From positions 1 to 64,000 of the forward strand of contig JAGFBZ010002553.1 in assembly GCA_018398805.1 (NCBI GenBank): a stretch of DNA of 64,000 nucleotides. Reading direction: 5' to 3'. Below, in pieces: positions 43,232 to 54,566 of the stretch. This DNA is from Hirundichthys speculiger (Eukaryota; Chordata; Actinopteri; Beloniformes; Exocoetidae). Within the stretch, counting starts at the first letter, position 1; each line of letters opens with the position of its first letter. The position numbers were made by a program, and so were the translations under genes. The notes under the pieces were generated by a model, which was not told the origin of the DNA, ran no database searches, and worked only from the letters and a program-made list of their open reading frames with translations.

Positions 43232-43770
43232 CGTGACGTCTGTGGCTTCACGGACACGTAACAGATAAGAAGTTTAAAAAAAAGAATAAAGTAAAAGAAA
43301 CTAAAAAGAGAGAAAGCTAAACTAACAAGCACCTAGAAGACGACAGGACAGAATGAAGCGGCTTCTTCTGGTCGCTCGTCGTTTTATTCAACTCTTCGCG
43401 CTCCGACTGGGCTGACCAATCAGAGCGCAGCTCGCGGGGTCCCTTTAATGTGACGTAGCGACGCAGCCAATCAGACGAGAACGCCGGTGCTCACGTAGCG
43501 CCAGATTTCCGACAATCTTTACTTCGCCGACTTCGAGAGAAAACTATTAAAACAATTTAAAAAGGACCCTTTAAGAAAAAAAAGCGGCATTAACGAGCCG
43601 CTTCGTCAAGGCGGGAAAAACCGAAGTAGCTTCTGTTGTTCGGTCTCCTTTTTTTTTATTAAAATCCCTCCGCGACAACTCGGTTGGCCAATGAAAGCGC
43701 AGCTCGCGGGGTCCCTTTAAAGGACGTAGCGACGCAGCCAATCAGATGAGAATATCGGTGGTGACGTAAC
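43232..43770 (-). promoter_or_regulatory. rrm2 copy B promoter with tandemly duplicated CCAAT block
   Basis: Two blocks of about 100 bp, near 43396-43500 and 43660-43770, share GCGCAGCTCGCGGGGTCCCT, GACGTAGCGACGCAGCCAAT and CAGA(C/T)GAGAA. Each carries two CCAAT boxes (ACCAATCAG or GCCAATGAA, and AGCCAATCAG). A TATA-like TTGAATAAAACGACGAGCG on the minus strand lies near 43372-43390 and matches the copy A promoter. Copy A shows only one such block. NF-Y binding at CCAAT boxes is known for RRM2 genes; here it is inferred. Confidence 0.6.
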
Positions 43771-44483
43771 ATCAGACTCAACGGCTCTCGGTTACAAAAC
43801 TAAGAAATCCGAGTTATAAAACTATTAAAAATAAGCGCGAAAAATATTTTGAATTTGAACAATAGCGCACTAATTTTATTACAAAAAAATTACAACTGTT
43901 ATTTAAAATTAAATACTGTTTTTAGGTTTAAACTAACGCAATAAAGAACCTAATAAAACGACACAATAACCATGTTATTTGCACTTATTTATGCTGATTT
44001 CCAGCTCAGACTGCTGTATTTCTGTAGTAAGTATTATTTATTTAAACTTGACCTCGTGTAAAGATTAAATTAAGTTTACATGTTTTATCGTATGGTTTAA
44101 AGTGTTTCCCGCTGCCGCTCTTTGTCCTCTCGTTTATTCGCTGTCAACAAAGACATTTCCGCCCAAAATCATTTCCAGGATAAATTAAAATGCTCGACAT
44201 TAGCAAACGTGGTGGATTTTGTCACATGTGAGTTTTAACAGTTATATCACCTGTTTTCTTTTGTCAGAGAAGCGCTAAAACTGTCATGACAAGATAACAA
44301 ACCCCCCGGTCTTTAATCGGTTTGTTTCTGCGATTTCGACAAAATAAACACAGATTAAATGACTTTATTCTTCCGTCTTTCCGTTTCTGATCATCTGGGG
44401 ATAATGTATCTCTTTTTTTAAATCCTATTTCAGACAAATAAAGACATAAATAGTCCAATTTCCCCCTAAAACGACGTTAGTGA

Positions 44484-44527
44484 CCAATCGGCTGTTTCCG
44501 GGAGAGGAGCCGGAAACAGCCGATTGG
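44484..44527. promoter_or_regulatory. perfect 18-bp inverted repeat with CCAAT boxes
   Basis: CCAATCGGCTGTTTCCGG, an 8-base loop GAGAGGAG, then CCGGAAACAGCCGATTGG: a perfect palindrome carrying CCAAT on both strands and ETS-type CCGGAA cores. It sits at the outer boundary of homology between the two rrm2 upstream regions; copy A has only one well-matching arm (CCCGGAAACAGCTGATT near 18352). Confidence 0.8.
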
Positions 44528-45064
44528 CTGTTCTCTTTCTTCGCTCTCTCTTGAGCGGAAGTCAATGACATGTTGTGCTCTACCGCCCACAGCTGGTAGG
44601 AAATTAGCACTACGTTGTTAACTTTTTTTTCTTTTTTTTTTCACACGTGTTTCAGATCATCAAACAAAATTTAATCTAAGTTGTCCAAACCAACCTGGCC
44701 TTATTTAAAATAATAATAATAATACCAGCCTCCCTGTTAAATAATTAATTAACCGTGTATAATCAGAGAAGCTGAGTTCATTTTCAGTAGCCACATGATT
44801 ACTGACAGACTTGTAGAATCAGGAAATGACTAACCAATGACCCGAAGTAGGCTAGAAAAAATAAAATAAAATTAGAAAAAGAAAGAAATCCACACATCAT
44901 TCCTTGATCTAGAGAAACAGATCAGAATCAAAGTCATCTGTAAAGCTTCAGGACTCTCGTGATTCTTGTATTTACTCAGGTTATCTAAAATTCATTTGAT
45001 GATCTGAAACATACAAATGTGACAAACAGCTAAAGCAGAAGAAATGTGTCTAAAACAGTATTAA

Positions 45065-45778
45065 ATGTTCTTTAGAAAATCAAATAAACCCTTCACTGAG
45101 CCAGATGTTTATGTAGTTTATGTTTATGTAGTGTTTAAATATCTCGGTGTCATGATTGATAGTAATCTGTCATTTAAAGCCCAAATTAAAAAGGTCTGTC
45201 AGCGAGTTAAATTCAATCTGGCAAACTTTAAACTTTGTAAACTTTGCTTACAAATTTTTTCTACTGTTTATATTTGTTCCTCTTCTGTTTATATATACAG
45301 TCATGGAAAAAATGATTAGACCACCCTTGTTTTCTTTAGTTTCTTGTTCATTTTAATGCCTGGTACAACTAAAGGTACATTTGTTTGGACAAACATAACG
45401 ATAACCACAAAGATTGCTCATAAGAGTTTTATTTAAGAGCTGATATCTTACCATTTTCCATGGTTTTCTTGATTATAACCTAAATCACTTAAGTTTTTAC
45501 ATCAATAGCTATGGCGTTGTACTGCCAAAAACACTGCTTTTATGCATTCAGTGTTTTCTTTTCTGTCTGTTTTAGTCACATGATGACGTTTAGTGGTACC
45601 AGGTATTAAAATGAACAAGAAAGTGAAGAAAAAATGGTGGTCTAATCATTTTTTCCATGACTGTATATTGTTTATATATTGTTATTTTTCTTTTCTGTAA
45701 ATTGAGCTGTGGTAACGCACAAATTTCCCTGTCGTGGGATCAATAAAGTGCTATCTTATCTTATCTTATCTTATCTTT
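45065..45778 (+). mobile_element. LINE 3' fragment (RT C-terminus to tail) interrupted by a MITE
   Basis: 45065-45285 encodes VFKYLGVMIDSNLSFKAQI then KVCQRVKFNLANF, the typical end of a non-LTR reverse transcriptase domain. After the 366-bp MITE the element resumes with TTTTCTGTAAATTGAGCTGT, GGGATCAATAAAGTGC and a (TATCT)n tail ending near 45778, the standard 3' end of such fish LINEs. It is 5' truncated and inactive. Confidence 0.75.
45298..45663. mobile_element. Tc1/mariner-type MITE
   Basis: The left end CAGTCATGGAAAAAATGATT, continuing AGACCACC, and the right end GGTGGTCTAATCATTTTTTC, continuing CATGACTG, are near-perfect inverted repeats of about 28 bp. The element is flanked by TA on both sides, as expected for Tc1/mariner insertion. 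It is 366 bp with no transposase. It inserted into the LINE fragment. Confidence 0.9.
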
Positions 45779-46213
45779 AGATATATACGGAACTGTATAT
45801 CCATATAATGTGTTTTTTCATCAATAACTTTTAACACGATGTTTGTGTATTTTATGATTTTGTATCTTTTATTTCTGCATCTGACCCGTTAACATCGGTC
45901 CATGGACAACAGATGTAAAATAGCCATTTTGGCTAATTCTGGCACATTTACATTCTATGTTTATTAATATGCACTGTCCATGTCAAATAAACCATAAATA
46001 AATAAATAAATATAATCATCTGAAATAAAATCTTATTTTATTTGTTTGTTGTAGAATGTAAAGCGAAGGTCCTGGTAGTTACAATGAACAAGATGATTAA
46101 AATAAAACCGTTTGGCCCCTTTGAAGTTCATGTCAAACATGTCAAATGTCTTTTAGCATTTAGCATCACGTTCAAAGTGTGAACATGATGCTAAATGCTA
46201 AAAGATATCTGAC

Positions 46214-46680
46214 ATGTTGTGTTTCCGCCTAGAAACTTTTCCCGCTGACCGTCCGAACAGGTTTTTAAGTGTAGCTGCAGTACCGCTCTACGGCCACCGG
46301 GTGTCTCTGTTTCCCGGCTCCCCGCCACCACACCGGCGCCTCTTTGTTTACGTCCCCTCGTTTTCTTTGGCTCCTGCCGAATCTCGGTCAGTGAGACAAG
46401 TGGGCGGGGCCTCCGTCCGCCCCGCCCCCCACGGAACGCCCCGTCTCACGTTCGAGGCGTGGCGCGCCCCCCCATTGGTCACGCCCCTCCAGCGCCGCCT
46501 CGGCATTGGCTCAGAGCTGTTACCGGGTGGCGCGGCGGAGCTCCGGTTGTGTAAGTCCGCGCGTCAGGGTCGCGCTGTTCTCAGGCGATGACGTCACGAA
46601 CGGAGCGGCGTGTTTATATAAGACACTGCGGCTCAGGACGGCGCTTTAACCTCCGGTAGCGGCTCAGAGGGGGGAGGACA
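46214..46680 (+). promoter_or_regulatory. CpG-rich orphan promoter with CRE and TATA box
   Basis: The segment is GC- and CpG-rich in otherwise AT-rich DNA. It has GGGCGGGGC boxes near 46403, an inverted CCAAT (ATTGGTCACG near 46474), a palindromic CRE TGACGTCA at 46589-46596 and TATATAAG at 46615-46622 with CACTGCGGCTCAGGACGG downstream. This is a textbook + strand core promoter. An open frame inside (46214-46591) has no domain and lies upstream of the TATA box, so it is not the product. No coding exon follows on the + strand before klf11 (which lies on the other strand). The transcript is unidentified: non-coding RNA, an exon beyond the window, or a lost gene. Confidence 0.5.
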
Positions 46681-46774
46681 CCTGAGTCCAGACTCACCTG
46701 CAGAGACACGAGCCTCTAATGTCTTCTACAGACACGAGCTTGAATCCGAGATTTCTTCTACAAAATTATGGAGG

Positions 46775-47065
46775 ATTAAAAGTGACATAATTAAATAAAT
46801 AAATACACCATTAAATAATTCATTAAATATGTCACTAATTGATTAAAATTGCAATTAAATACACAAATGTGTTATTAAATGTGTCATTAATTCATTAAAA
46901 TACCAATACTTTTAAGTGCCAAAATTAAATAAATAAATACATCATTAAATAATGAATTAAACATGTCATTAATTAATTAAAATTTGAATGAAATATATAA
47001 ATGTGTTATTAAATGTGTCATTAATTAATTAAAATAACAATTCATTTTAGGTGAAAAACATTTAA
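46775..47065. repeat. tandem duplication of an ATTAAAT-rich unit (about 135 bp)
   Basis: AAATACA(C/T)CATTAAATAAT and CAATTAAATACACAAATGTG recur once each about 135 bases apart, followed by ATTAAATGTGTCATTAATT. The sequence is low complexity. Confidence 0.7.
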
Positions 47066-48711
47066 TTCATTATTAAAATAATGATATTTATGTCATGGTC
47101 CTTGTGTTGTATGGAGCCCCGTTTGGGTCATAATTCAATGAATAAATTAGTCTATTATTACGAAATACAGGCGTTTATTATTATGAAATATTTCCCATTA
47201 TTACGATAATGGTTTAATTTTTCATAAGAATGAGCTTTTACATAATAATAGATCCGTTTTTCATAAGAATGATTTGTGTGTTAATCACAGCAGAGAGGGC
47301 GGAGCCATTCATGTGATTGGCTGCTCTTTCATTCAGGCATAAGCAACAGAACAGTGAATATCATGTGCAAATCCCTTATATGAAACTCTTTAAGTTTACA
47401 AATAGTTGGAGTCAAAACAAAGTGTCTTCAGATCAAATCTGTGAGTGTCATTGTAGTAACATCAACTCTGAACTATTTAACTCTTAACTCCAAACGTGGA
47501 TGTGACACTTCAGGTGTAAATTAGACCCCGCCCCCACCGTGCTACACAGGTACAGGAGCGATATACCGACTGAGGAGCCTCTCGTTCAGCTGTGCGTTTC
47601 ACCGTGGTTTTATGTCGACATTGTTCGATAAGTAAAACGAGCTAACTTTATGTTAGCGTTAGGTTTTGATATTTATATTACCCATCTGACACCTGGTCTG
47701 TCTTCAGTGGCGAGACGCTCACGGTAAAGTTACGTCGCCACATTAGCCGCGCTAAGCAGTGATGATTTTAGTTCGTCATTTGGTTCGCTAAAACTTGTAA
47801 TTTGATGGTAAAGACTGTATCTGCTATGGTAAAAAAGTTTTAGACCGTATTTTTGTTGTGTTGTTAACTCGTCTAAGCAAGTTAACTGAAATAAGCAGTG
47901 TATCGGTTGTGGGCTGTTAGCATTATGTTAGTGTTAACATTAAGTTAGCTAACTGTGTCCGATAAAGTGTTTTTAATGTTAATTTGTGGTGCATGTTTGA
48001 AATAAATGAGTTTCAACTAAACATGATGGCATTATTTTCAGCAAACCTTATTTTCTAAGTATTTTTTTTTTAGTAATTCAGAAGAGCTAATTTTACACCT
48101 TACAGTGTTAAAATGACTGTAACACTTATATAGTTAACCAACAATCTCGAAAGAGAGTTAATGTCTAACACTACATAAAAGTGTTGAGACAAAGTAGTAA
48201 CACTAGTTAGTGTTAAGAAGTGTTAATTTTAACTCCAAAAAGAGTCAATAATTACACTAAGTTGTTGTTAAGGTGCTAACTCTCCAAAAATAGTTAAATT
48301 AACTCTTTGTGGTGTGGACCCATATAGACACTTCAAAAGTGTTGAAATCAAATCTGAGAGTGTTAATTTGAGTATTCTGATTTTGCTGTGCAATTAAGTC
48401 CAAATTTATTCCAGTTCAGTCCAGTTTACTGTAATAGATCCATAATCCAGTTCATTCTTATAATGCAATGAGTTCCAGATCAGAGTTCAAAATAATCTAA
48501 TGCCAATTAAAAACAGCCGAGCAAAGCGACCACTTCCTGTAGCTGACGTTCAGTTAGCTCAAGTCACCTGTTTCTTGGCTAAGCTTTCATCCGCGGACCC
48601 ATCCAGCCCAGCGGTCCGTTAGCACGAGTAGCACGTCACATCGGGCACATTTGTTCCTAAACCGTGAGCAGAACTAAATTCAGGTGTTTCATGAAAACAT
48701 TCGTTCTGAAC
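47066..48711. other. intergenic DNA, no gene seen
   Basis: AT-rich. 47390-47510 and 48100-48390 share phrases such as TCAAATCTG(T)GAGTGT and TTAACTC in a pattern that suggests a degenerate transposon, but convincing ends could not be matched. No open frame of interest. Confidence 0.3.
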
Positions 48712-49151
48712 CATGGGCGGAGTTTGCGGGGGGGCAGGGGGAGCATTGCTCCCCCTGGTGGCTGAAATATGTAATTGCATTGTCAACGAACTGGCAAAAA
48801 TAAATAAATGTTTTTGACCGTAATGTTTTTTTTATGTCCAAAATAAACTGCAGTATATTGTGACAGTTAAATGAATAATATTATATTTTGTTTCTTAATA
48901 CATTTAACATCATTAACATTAACATTTATAACATCTACTGTGTACTGTATCCTGTTGCAACTACTGGTTTTGAACATCATCTAATCTTGGACTTCATGGT
49001 TTCGTGGTGAGTGTATCTTGCGTGCCATCATGTGCGCGCGAGTTTGCACATATGTGTGCATGCGCGCCGCTTCGCGTGAGAGTGCGCCCGTTTGTTGAAA
49101 GTGCTTAACAATTTTTGCCCCCTCTGACGCAAAAGTCAAACTACGCCTATG
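48712..49151. mobile_element. hAT-type non-autonomous element, CATGGGCGGAGTTTG family
   Basis: The left end CATGGGCGGAGTTTG and the right end, on the opposite strand, CATAGGCGTAGTTTG are inverted repeats, followed by GCAGGGGGAGC and CAGAGGGGGC. It is flanked by a perfect 8-bp duplication TTCTGAAC (48704-48711 and 49152-49159). It is 440 bp, with no transposase. Confidence 0.85.
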
Positions 49152-50869
49152 TTCTGAACATTTTGTCGCCTCCGACCACGTGTAGAGCTACTAGAACATT
49201 TCTGCCGCTCTCTGACTTTACAACATTAATGCCTCATACGGACCTTTAAAACATGTCATTTAAAAGTTGGTATAAATTTTTAAATATAACACGTTTATTA
49301 CGTTTATTGGGCATTTCATGCGTTTAAGCTTCAGATCAAAGCTAGTCAAATTCCACCAGCAACTTTTAAAACTTCGAATTACAATTTCTTTAAAAATTCA
49401 AAATCAAATTTAAAAACTTTGTTATAAAATTGACTTTTTTTTCAACAAAAATTATTACTTTTTGTAACAGAAATTAGCAACTTGTAAAATCGTGACTTTT
49501 GTAGAATTGCACGTTTCGTTGCTGTAAAAATCGCCGTCAAAAATTCTCCAGAAATTCTCTTTACAAATTTCGCCAGAAATTTTCTTAACAAATTTCTCCA
49601 GAAATTTTCTTTACAAATTTATCCAGAAATTTTCTTTAGTAACATTAGTTTTAGTTGGAACGTCTTCACGCTCTGATAAAAGTAAGTGTTGTTCTGGATT
49701 TCAAGTTTGACTCTGAAGTCAAAATGTTTTACTCATTAACAAAATTATTTCTACAAAATTTAATTAAATCTCTGATTTCAGTGGGAACAATGGAAGACCC
49801 AAGCTAGCCCGCTGGACTAGCACAGGAACAGGTACTAAAACGCAGTTTTCAAAAATGTCGAACTCTTACTTAAATGTGGCTAAGATGCAAAACAAAAGAG
49901 CCGTACAGATTTAGATGGTAAAGTTTTATTATAAAAGTCGTATTGTTCACCGTCAACAGGCAGATGCTCTGAAATGGGACTAAACTCGTATAAGCTGTTA
50001 TCAAGAAGAATAACATTTAATAACATGAGGTATTCTTTCACTGGCTACACTATGGGCCAAATCAATTAAGAACAGCACTTTTTAACTCAACAAATGTTTA
50101 TTAAATAATAATAATAATAATAATAATAATGCATAAAACAAAGATAGTAGGTAGTATCACAGTAATTAATACTGTCCACTGACATTTGTAAAATATCAAT
50201 AACTCGTACTGTCAATAAATGGGAACTGGAATACATTTAACATTCATATAGATATCAATATATTTACAGTATTTACAGTAAGACAACGAACAGAAGTCAG
50301 CTAACAACAGAAGCACAATACACGAGCTTTGGCAAATAAACTGAGTGCATACATTTCATTAAATGTGATATGTACACGTGAAGTAAACGTCATTATACAC
50401 GGAGAGAGTATAAAAACAAGTGAGGTTTTAAAAAAAGAAAATCCAGTGCAATGTCAAGTATTTGTTGGTTTGTGTGGATGAATAGCAGCCTGTCGCCTCC
50501 TCCTCCTCGTCTTGCATCAAGTTTGTGGTTGTGGGAATAAAATGTCCTGAGCTGCCCCCCCCCCCCCCCTTCCCCCCCACCGGGTCACGGCTGGACTCGG
50601 ATATCATACAAATATTCTCGGTGATCCGGATTACGGTGTATACAAAACTGGATTAAATAATCTGAGTGACTCCTAAAACCGCCGTCTTTACGACCAGTTC
50701 TTCATCTGAGGTTGCCCGGTACTTCTGAGCCGGTTCTGAGGTCCGGTAAATGAAAGGTAGAAAACGCCCACCTGACGTGGCTGCTGAGGCTGATTGAAAC
50801 ACCCGGTTACAGTCGAGAGTCCGACGCGACGCGCCCAAAGCCCCGCCCCCCTGGAGCCCCGCCAGTCTG
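49152..50869 (-). other. klf11 3'UTR and downstream flank
   Basis: No coding sequence. 49360-49760 is degenerate AT-rich repeat with four copies of AAATT(T)CTCCAGAAATT-type units. 50105-50130 is (ATA)n. 50556-50580 has C runs. The part nearest 50870 should be klf11 3'UTR, but the exact polyadenylation site is not clear. Confidence 0.4.
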
Positions 50870-53800
50870 TCAGTTGGCGGCCGGGACCAGGACGCCCACA
50901 GGAAGTGTGGGGCTCCTGCTCTGGCCCTTGGGCTGGGCCCCTTTGCTGAGGTCTCGGGTCTCGGACGTCCACGAAGACGCCCGCTTGGTGGTCATGTGCC
51001 GCCGGGCGTGTTTGGTCAGGTGGTCGCTGCGCATGAAGCGCCGATCGCACACGTTACAGACGAACTTCTTCTCGCCCGTGTGCGTCCGGCGGTGTCGGGA
51101 AAGCTCGTCGGAGCGGGCGAACTTTTTGTCGCAGCCCTCCCAGTGACAGCTGAACGGCTTTTCACCTGCGGACAAAACAAACGAAGAAAAAAACGGCAGG
51201 ATTGTTAGTGGGGCTGTAGCGATACAATACGATACACGATATTCAGCTCACGATACGATATATATCGATATTCATCTTACAATACATTTACATCATTTTC
51301 CGAAAGATTTTACAAGGACAAAGTGATTTTTGGTGACATCTTAGAAGAAGCTTAGAATATCGATACCCGTGGCTTAAAAAATCAATACTCGATAAAATAT
51401 CGATATATATATCGCAGAATCGATAAAATTGCTCAGTTCTAATTGTTGGTAATCGGAGGAACCAGGAGGAAATGGAAACAGAAGAGACAAATCCCCAGAA
51501 GTATTTGTACGATAATTTGTGCGAGTATCGTATTTGTACGATAATTTGGCCCTCTGTACGACTTACGATCAATAATCCAAAAAAAAGTCCAAATGTACGA
51601 TAATTTGACTATTTCGAATTATTGCCTGCCGCAACTGTCTGCCAGAGAGTTTCTTTTTTTTTGTGAAACCTGAAGGCATCTGTTCCCATGTGACATGTTT
51701 CTGGCCAATCGCGCTTTGCTGAGCGTGAGATACGAATGTTTGTCTCAGAACAACTAGCATGATCGGCTGAATGGGCTGAGCTGTCAGCTTCCGCCCGCTA
51801 TTTAACACTAGAGTGATTAAATTTGACTATAGCGCATCATTGGGCTTGTTATTTTGGTTATGACAGATGTGCGATAATTTCCCTCAAAATGCGATAATTT
51901 TTAGAGTCTCTGGTACGATAATCCTACATTCCCCACCTGGCAACGCTGCTGCTGAAGTTCAGCAGAATAAAGGGGATTTAGGTGGATCTGGACGTATCCT
52001 GGTCGCTACCTCTAGATCTGAGGCCATGGTTCTCGGTCGAATGGATCGCCCTCTTTGAATTTGGGAGATTTTTGAGGTTCTGCCTCAAGTGGAGGAGTTG
52101 ACTTGTTCACAAGTGATGGAAAAATGTAGCAGGAGATGGACGGGCGGATCAGTGCAGCGTCTGCAGTAATGTGGACTTTACTGGTAGATCTTTGTTCCGA
52201 CCCTCCCCTATGGTCATGAACTGTTGGTAATGACCGACAGAATGAGGTCATGGACTTCTCCCTTAAAGAGAAGTTCAGTCATCCAGGAGAAACTCGGAAC
52301 AGTCGCTGCTCCTTCACATGGAGACGAGCCAACTGAGGTAGTTTGGGCATCAGACCAAATACACACTGGAGAAGCTACATCTCCTGGCTGGAGTCCTGGA
52401 AAAGCTGGAGGAGGTGGCCAGGAGAGGGAAGTCTGGGCCTTTTCTGCTGCCCCAACAATCCCGATTACGGATCATTTTAATGGATGGATGGTCAACAAGT
52501 CCACCGTCCTCCAGTGGCCTCCACGGTCACCAGATCTCAGTCCAACAGAGCACCTTTGGGATGTTGGTGGAACAAGAGATCCTGGACAGGATCCTGAAAA
52601 GGAGATGTACAGCTGGCGATGGTGTCAAGTCAATATGGACCAGAATCTCCAAGGAAGGTTGGCAATGCCTTGAATCACCAAGAATCAAGGCGTCGTCAAC
52701 ATGGACCAGAATCTCAGAAGAAGGTTGGCAATGCCTTGAATCTTGGAGGCAAAAGGGGTCCAAGCCGGTCACAAGCAAGGTGGACCTGACAAACCGACGG
52801 CTGCATTCGCTCCTGGAGACCAGCGTCACTTATTCTAAGGTAGATAGGGTTAGGGCTAGGGCTAGGGCTAACCCTAACTCCTAACCCCCTGTGGGGTCAG
52901 AGTAAACCTAGGAGCTAGAGGTGGGATCTACTGCGACGTCAACCCAGCAGAATCCAATAATCCAGGAAACTAACTGTAAAACCAGCCTGGACCCTGCTCC
53001 TGTAAACCACCTTCGGGTGGCTGATAAACTCTCTAATTCTTACCTGTATGTGTGCGCAGGTGAGCCTTCAAGTGTGAACTCTTGAAATAGGTCTTCTTGC
53101 AGCCGGGGAAGGTGCACACGTAGTTCCTCCTGCGGGAGAAGTCGGCCTGCGAGGTGCCGCCGTTCGGTCCTGTCGGCAGGTAGACGGGAGCCGGGGCGAG
53201 GGGGAGGAGCTTGGTGCTGCCGAGGGTCATGACAGTCTGCGGGGGCTGGGACGTCTGCGAGATTGGTGCCTGAGGTACCACGAACATGACGGTTCCCTGC
53301 GGCACGGCGGGGCCCACCAGCAGGGGCTGGGTGAAGCCTGGAGCGGGAGACTGGGGCAGGATGGGCTTGGGCCCGCCCTGGGTCTGCACCTGAACCGGGG
53401 CCTGGACGAAGGCCGAGATCATCCCTGTCCTGCTGCTGACTGGGAAAACCTGGCAGAGGAGCGGAGAGGAGGGCAGCGCCGAGGAAGACACCGAGGCGGA
53501 GTGTGGCGGAGACATCGCGGAGGGAGGAGAAGGCGGGGGAGGAGCATCCTTCTCCTCAGGAAGAGTCTCTGGGGTTTCGGGCTGAGGCGACGTGGAGGTT
53601 TCCGTCAGCTGGGCGGAGGGCGGAGGCGCCGTGAGGCCGAGGCGGTCGGCGGTGTGTCGGATGACGCTGGTGGCCATCGCTTTGCCGGGCGGAGCCATGG
53701 AGGACGACTCGGCATGAGGAGGAAGTGCTGAGGTCTCCGTGGCGATGGAGCAAGAGGAGGGATGTGGGAGGGCAGTGCAAGTCGGGGGAGCGGGGCGGAG

Positions 53801-54200
53801 CACGAGCTGTCTGGAGGCGGGGCTGAGGGCGGAGGTTGTGGTGACGACAGTCGTGGTGGAAGCCTCCGCGAAGCTCGGACTGTGAGGCGGAGTCATGCAC
53901 TGGAAGAAGAAAAACAAAGTTTAAATCTCAAACATGACGAACAGGAAGTGCTTTGTAGACGTCTCAGATGTTTCTTACCAGTGAGGACAGAGCGATCATG
54001 TCTTTGGCGGGGTCGCCTCCCTCCGGGTGGAGCGGCATGGAGTCGCAGGAGTCTGAGGTGGGTGTCAGGGGGCGGGGCTTGTGCAGCCTCTGACACCAGA
54101 AGCTCATGCTGACGAGCGCCTCGGCGGCCTCCAGGTCGTGGTTCTCGACGCACAGCTTCTGCTCCATGGCTGCAGCCACCTGTCCGTCCACGCGGTCAAC
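50870..54200 (-). CDS. klf11: Krueppel-like factor 11 (TIEG2-type repressor), 5' end missing
   Basis: KLF11 binds GC-rich promoters through three C2H2 zinc fingers and recruits SIN3A. Minus-strand exons seen are 54200-53979, 53899-53044 and 51165-50870 (457 codons plus TGA). The first encodes [19 protein letters not shown], the SIN3-interacting helix of the family, then [11 protein letters not shown]. The large exon begins [10 protein letters not shown], carries Ser/Pro/Ala-rich stretches, [29 protein letters not shown] and [12 protein letters not shown], and ends in finger 1 ([20 protein letters not shown]). An intron interrupts the linker after finger 1. The last exon has fingers 2 and 3 ([35 protein letters not shown]). 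These features favour KLF11 over KLF10. The upstream first coding exon, about 15-20 residues in relatives, was not found. Intron 3 carries LINE, Tc1 and hAT debris. Confidence 0.92.
51209..51432. mobile_element. hAT-like MITE fragment rich in ATATCGAT
   Basis: GCTGTAGCGATACAATACGA... through ATCGATATATATATCGCAGA and ATCGATAAAATTGCTCAGTT resembles the ATATCG-rich hAT MITEs of this window but has different ends. Clear inverted ends and duplication are not seen. From 51440 to 51930 a further AT-rich stretch with repeated TACGATAATTTG phrases has no gene. Confidence 0.45.
51935..52840 (+). mobile_element. chimeric debris: LINE 3' region followed by Tc1 transposase remnant
   Basis: 52010-52450 carries phrases typical of the 3' part of fish RTE/Rex-like LINEs (GAGGCCATGGTTCTCGGTCG, AGCTGGAGGAGGTGGCCAGG, GAGAGGGAAGTCTGGGCC). 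Directly after it, 52470-52570 encodes [19 protein letters not shown], the DDE-terminal motif of Tc1-family transposases, then [12 protein letters not shown] twice (52635-52740) in a local tandem duplication. The frames are broken and nothing is active. It lies in the klf11 intron. Confidence 0.65.
52845..52889. repeat. telomere-like inverted repeat
   Basis: TAGGGTTAGGGCTAGGGCTA followed by GGGCTAACCCTAACTCCTAA: degenerate vertebrate telomere hexamers on both strands that could pair with each other. Confidence 0.6.
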
Positions 54201-54295
54201 CTGAGGACGATCGGCAGGTCAGAGGTCAGAGATCCGACCGCTTCTTTACTTCTTTACCGCTTCTCGCTTCTGGGTAAAAACTGAATCGACTACGG

Positions 54296-54357
54296 GAGCT
54301 AGCTGAGGTCACCAGGAGCTAGCGGAGGTCACCAGGAGCTAGCGGAGGTCACCAGGG
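54296..54357. repeat. 20-bp repeat, three copies, upstream of klf11 exon
   Basis: GGAGCTAGCGGAGGTCACCA is repeated three times with one substitution in the first unit. Confidence 0.8.
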
Positions 54358-54566
54358 CTGGACGCCTCGTCGTAGCTCCTGTCTGGAGGTGAATCCTTCT
54401 ATGACTCATGAATCATCTCAACCACTTCTTGCAGTAGAAATGCATGAGTTGTAGCGCCCCCTATGGACGAAAGCATCGTGACACTTTGTGTCCCTTAAAA
54501 AGGTCACGTAACCTTCAATAATCCAAAGTTTTGTTAAATTTGTTTAATTTTCACACCAGTTGCAGG

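Noticed and set aside
44264..44610. Two short minus-strand frames upstream of rrm2 copy B
   Set aside because: No family match; they overlap the diverged upstream arm and the palindrome.
46214..46591. 125-codon frame in the CpG-rich block
   Set aside because: It lies upstream of the TATA box, is explained by GC composition and shows no domain.
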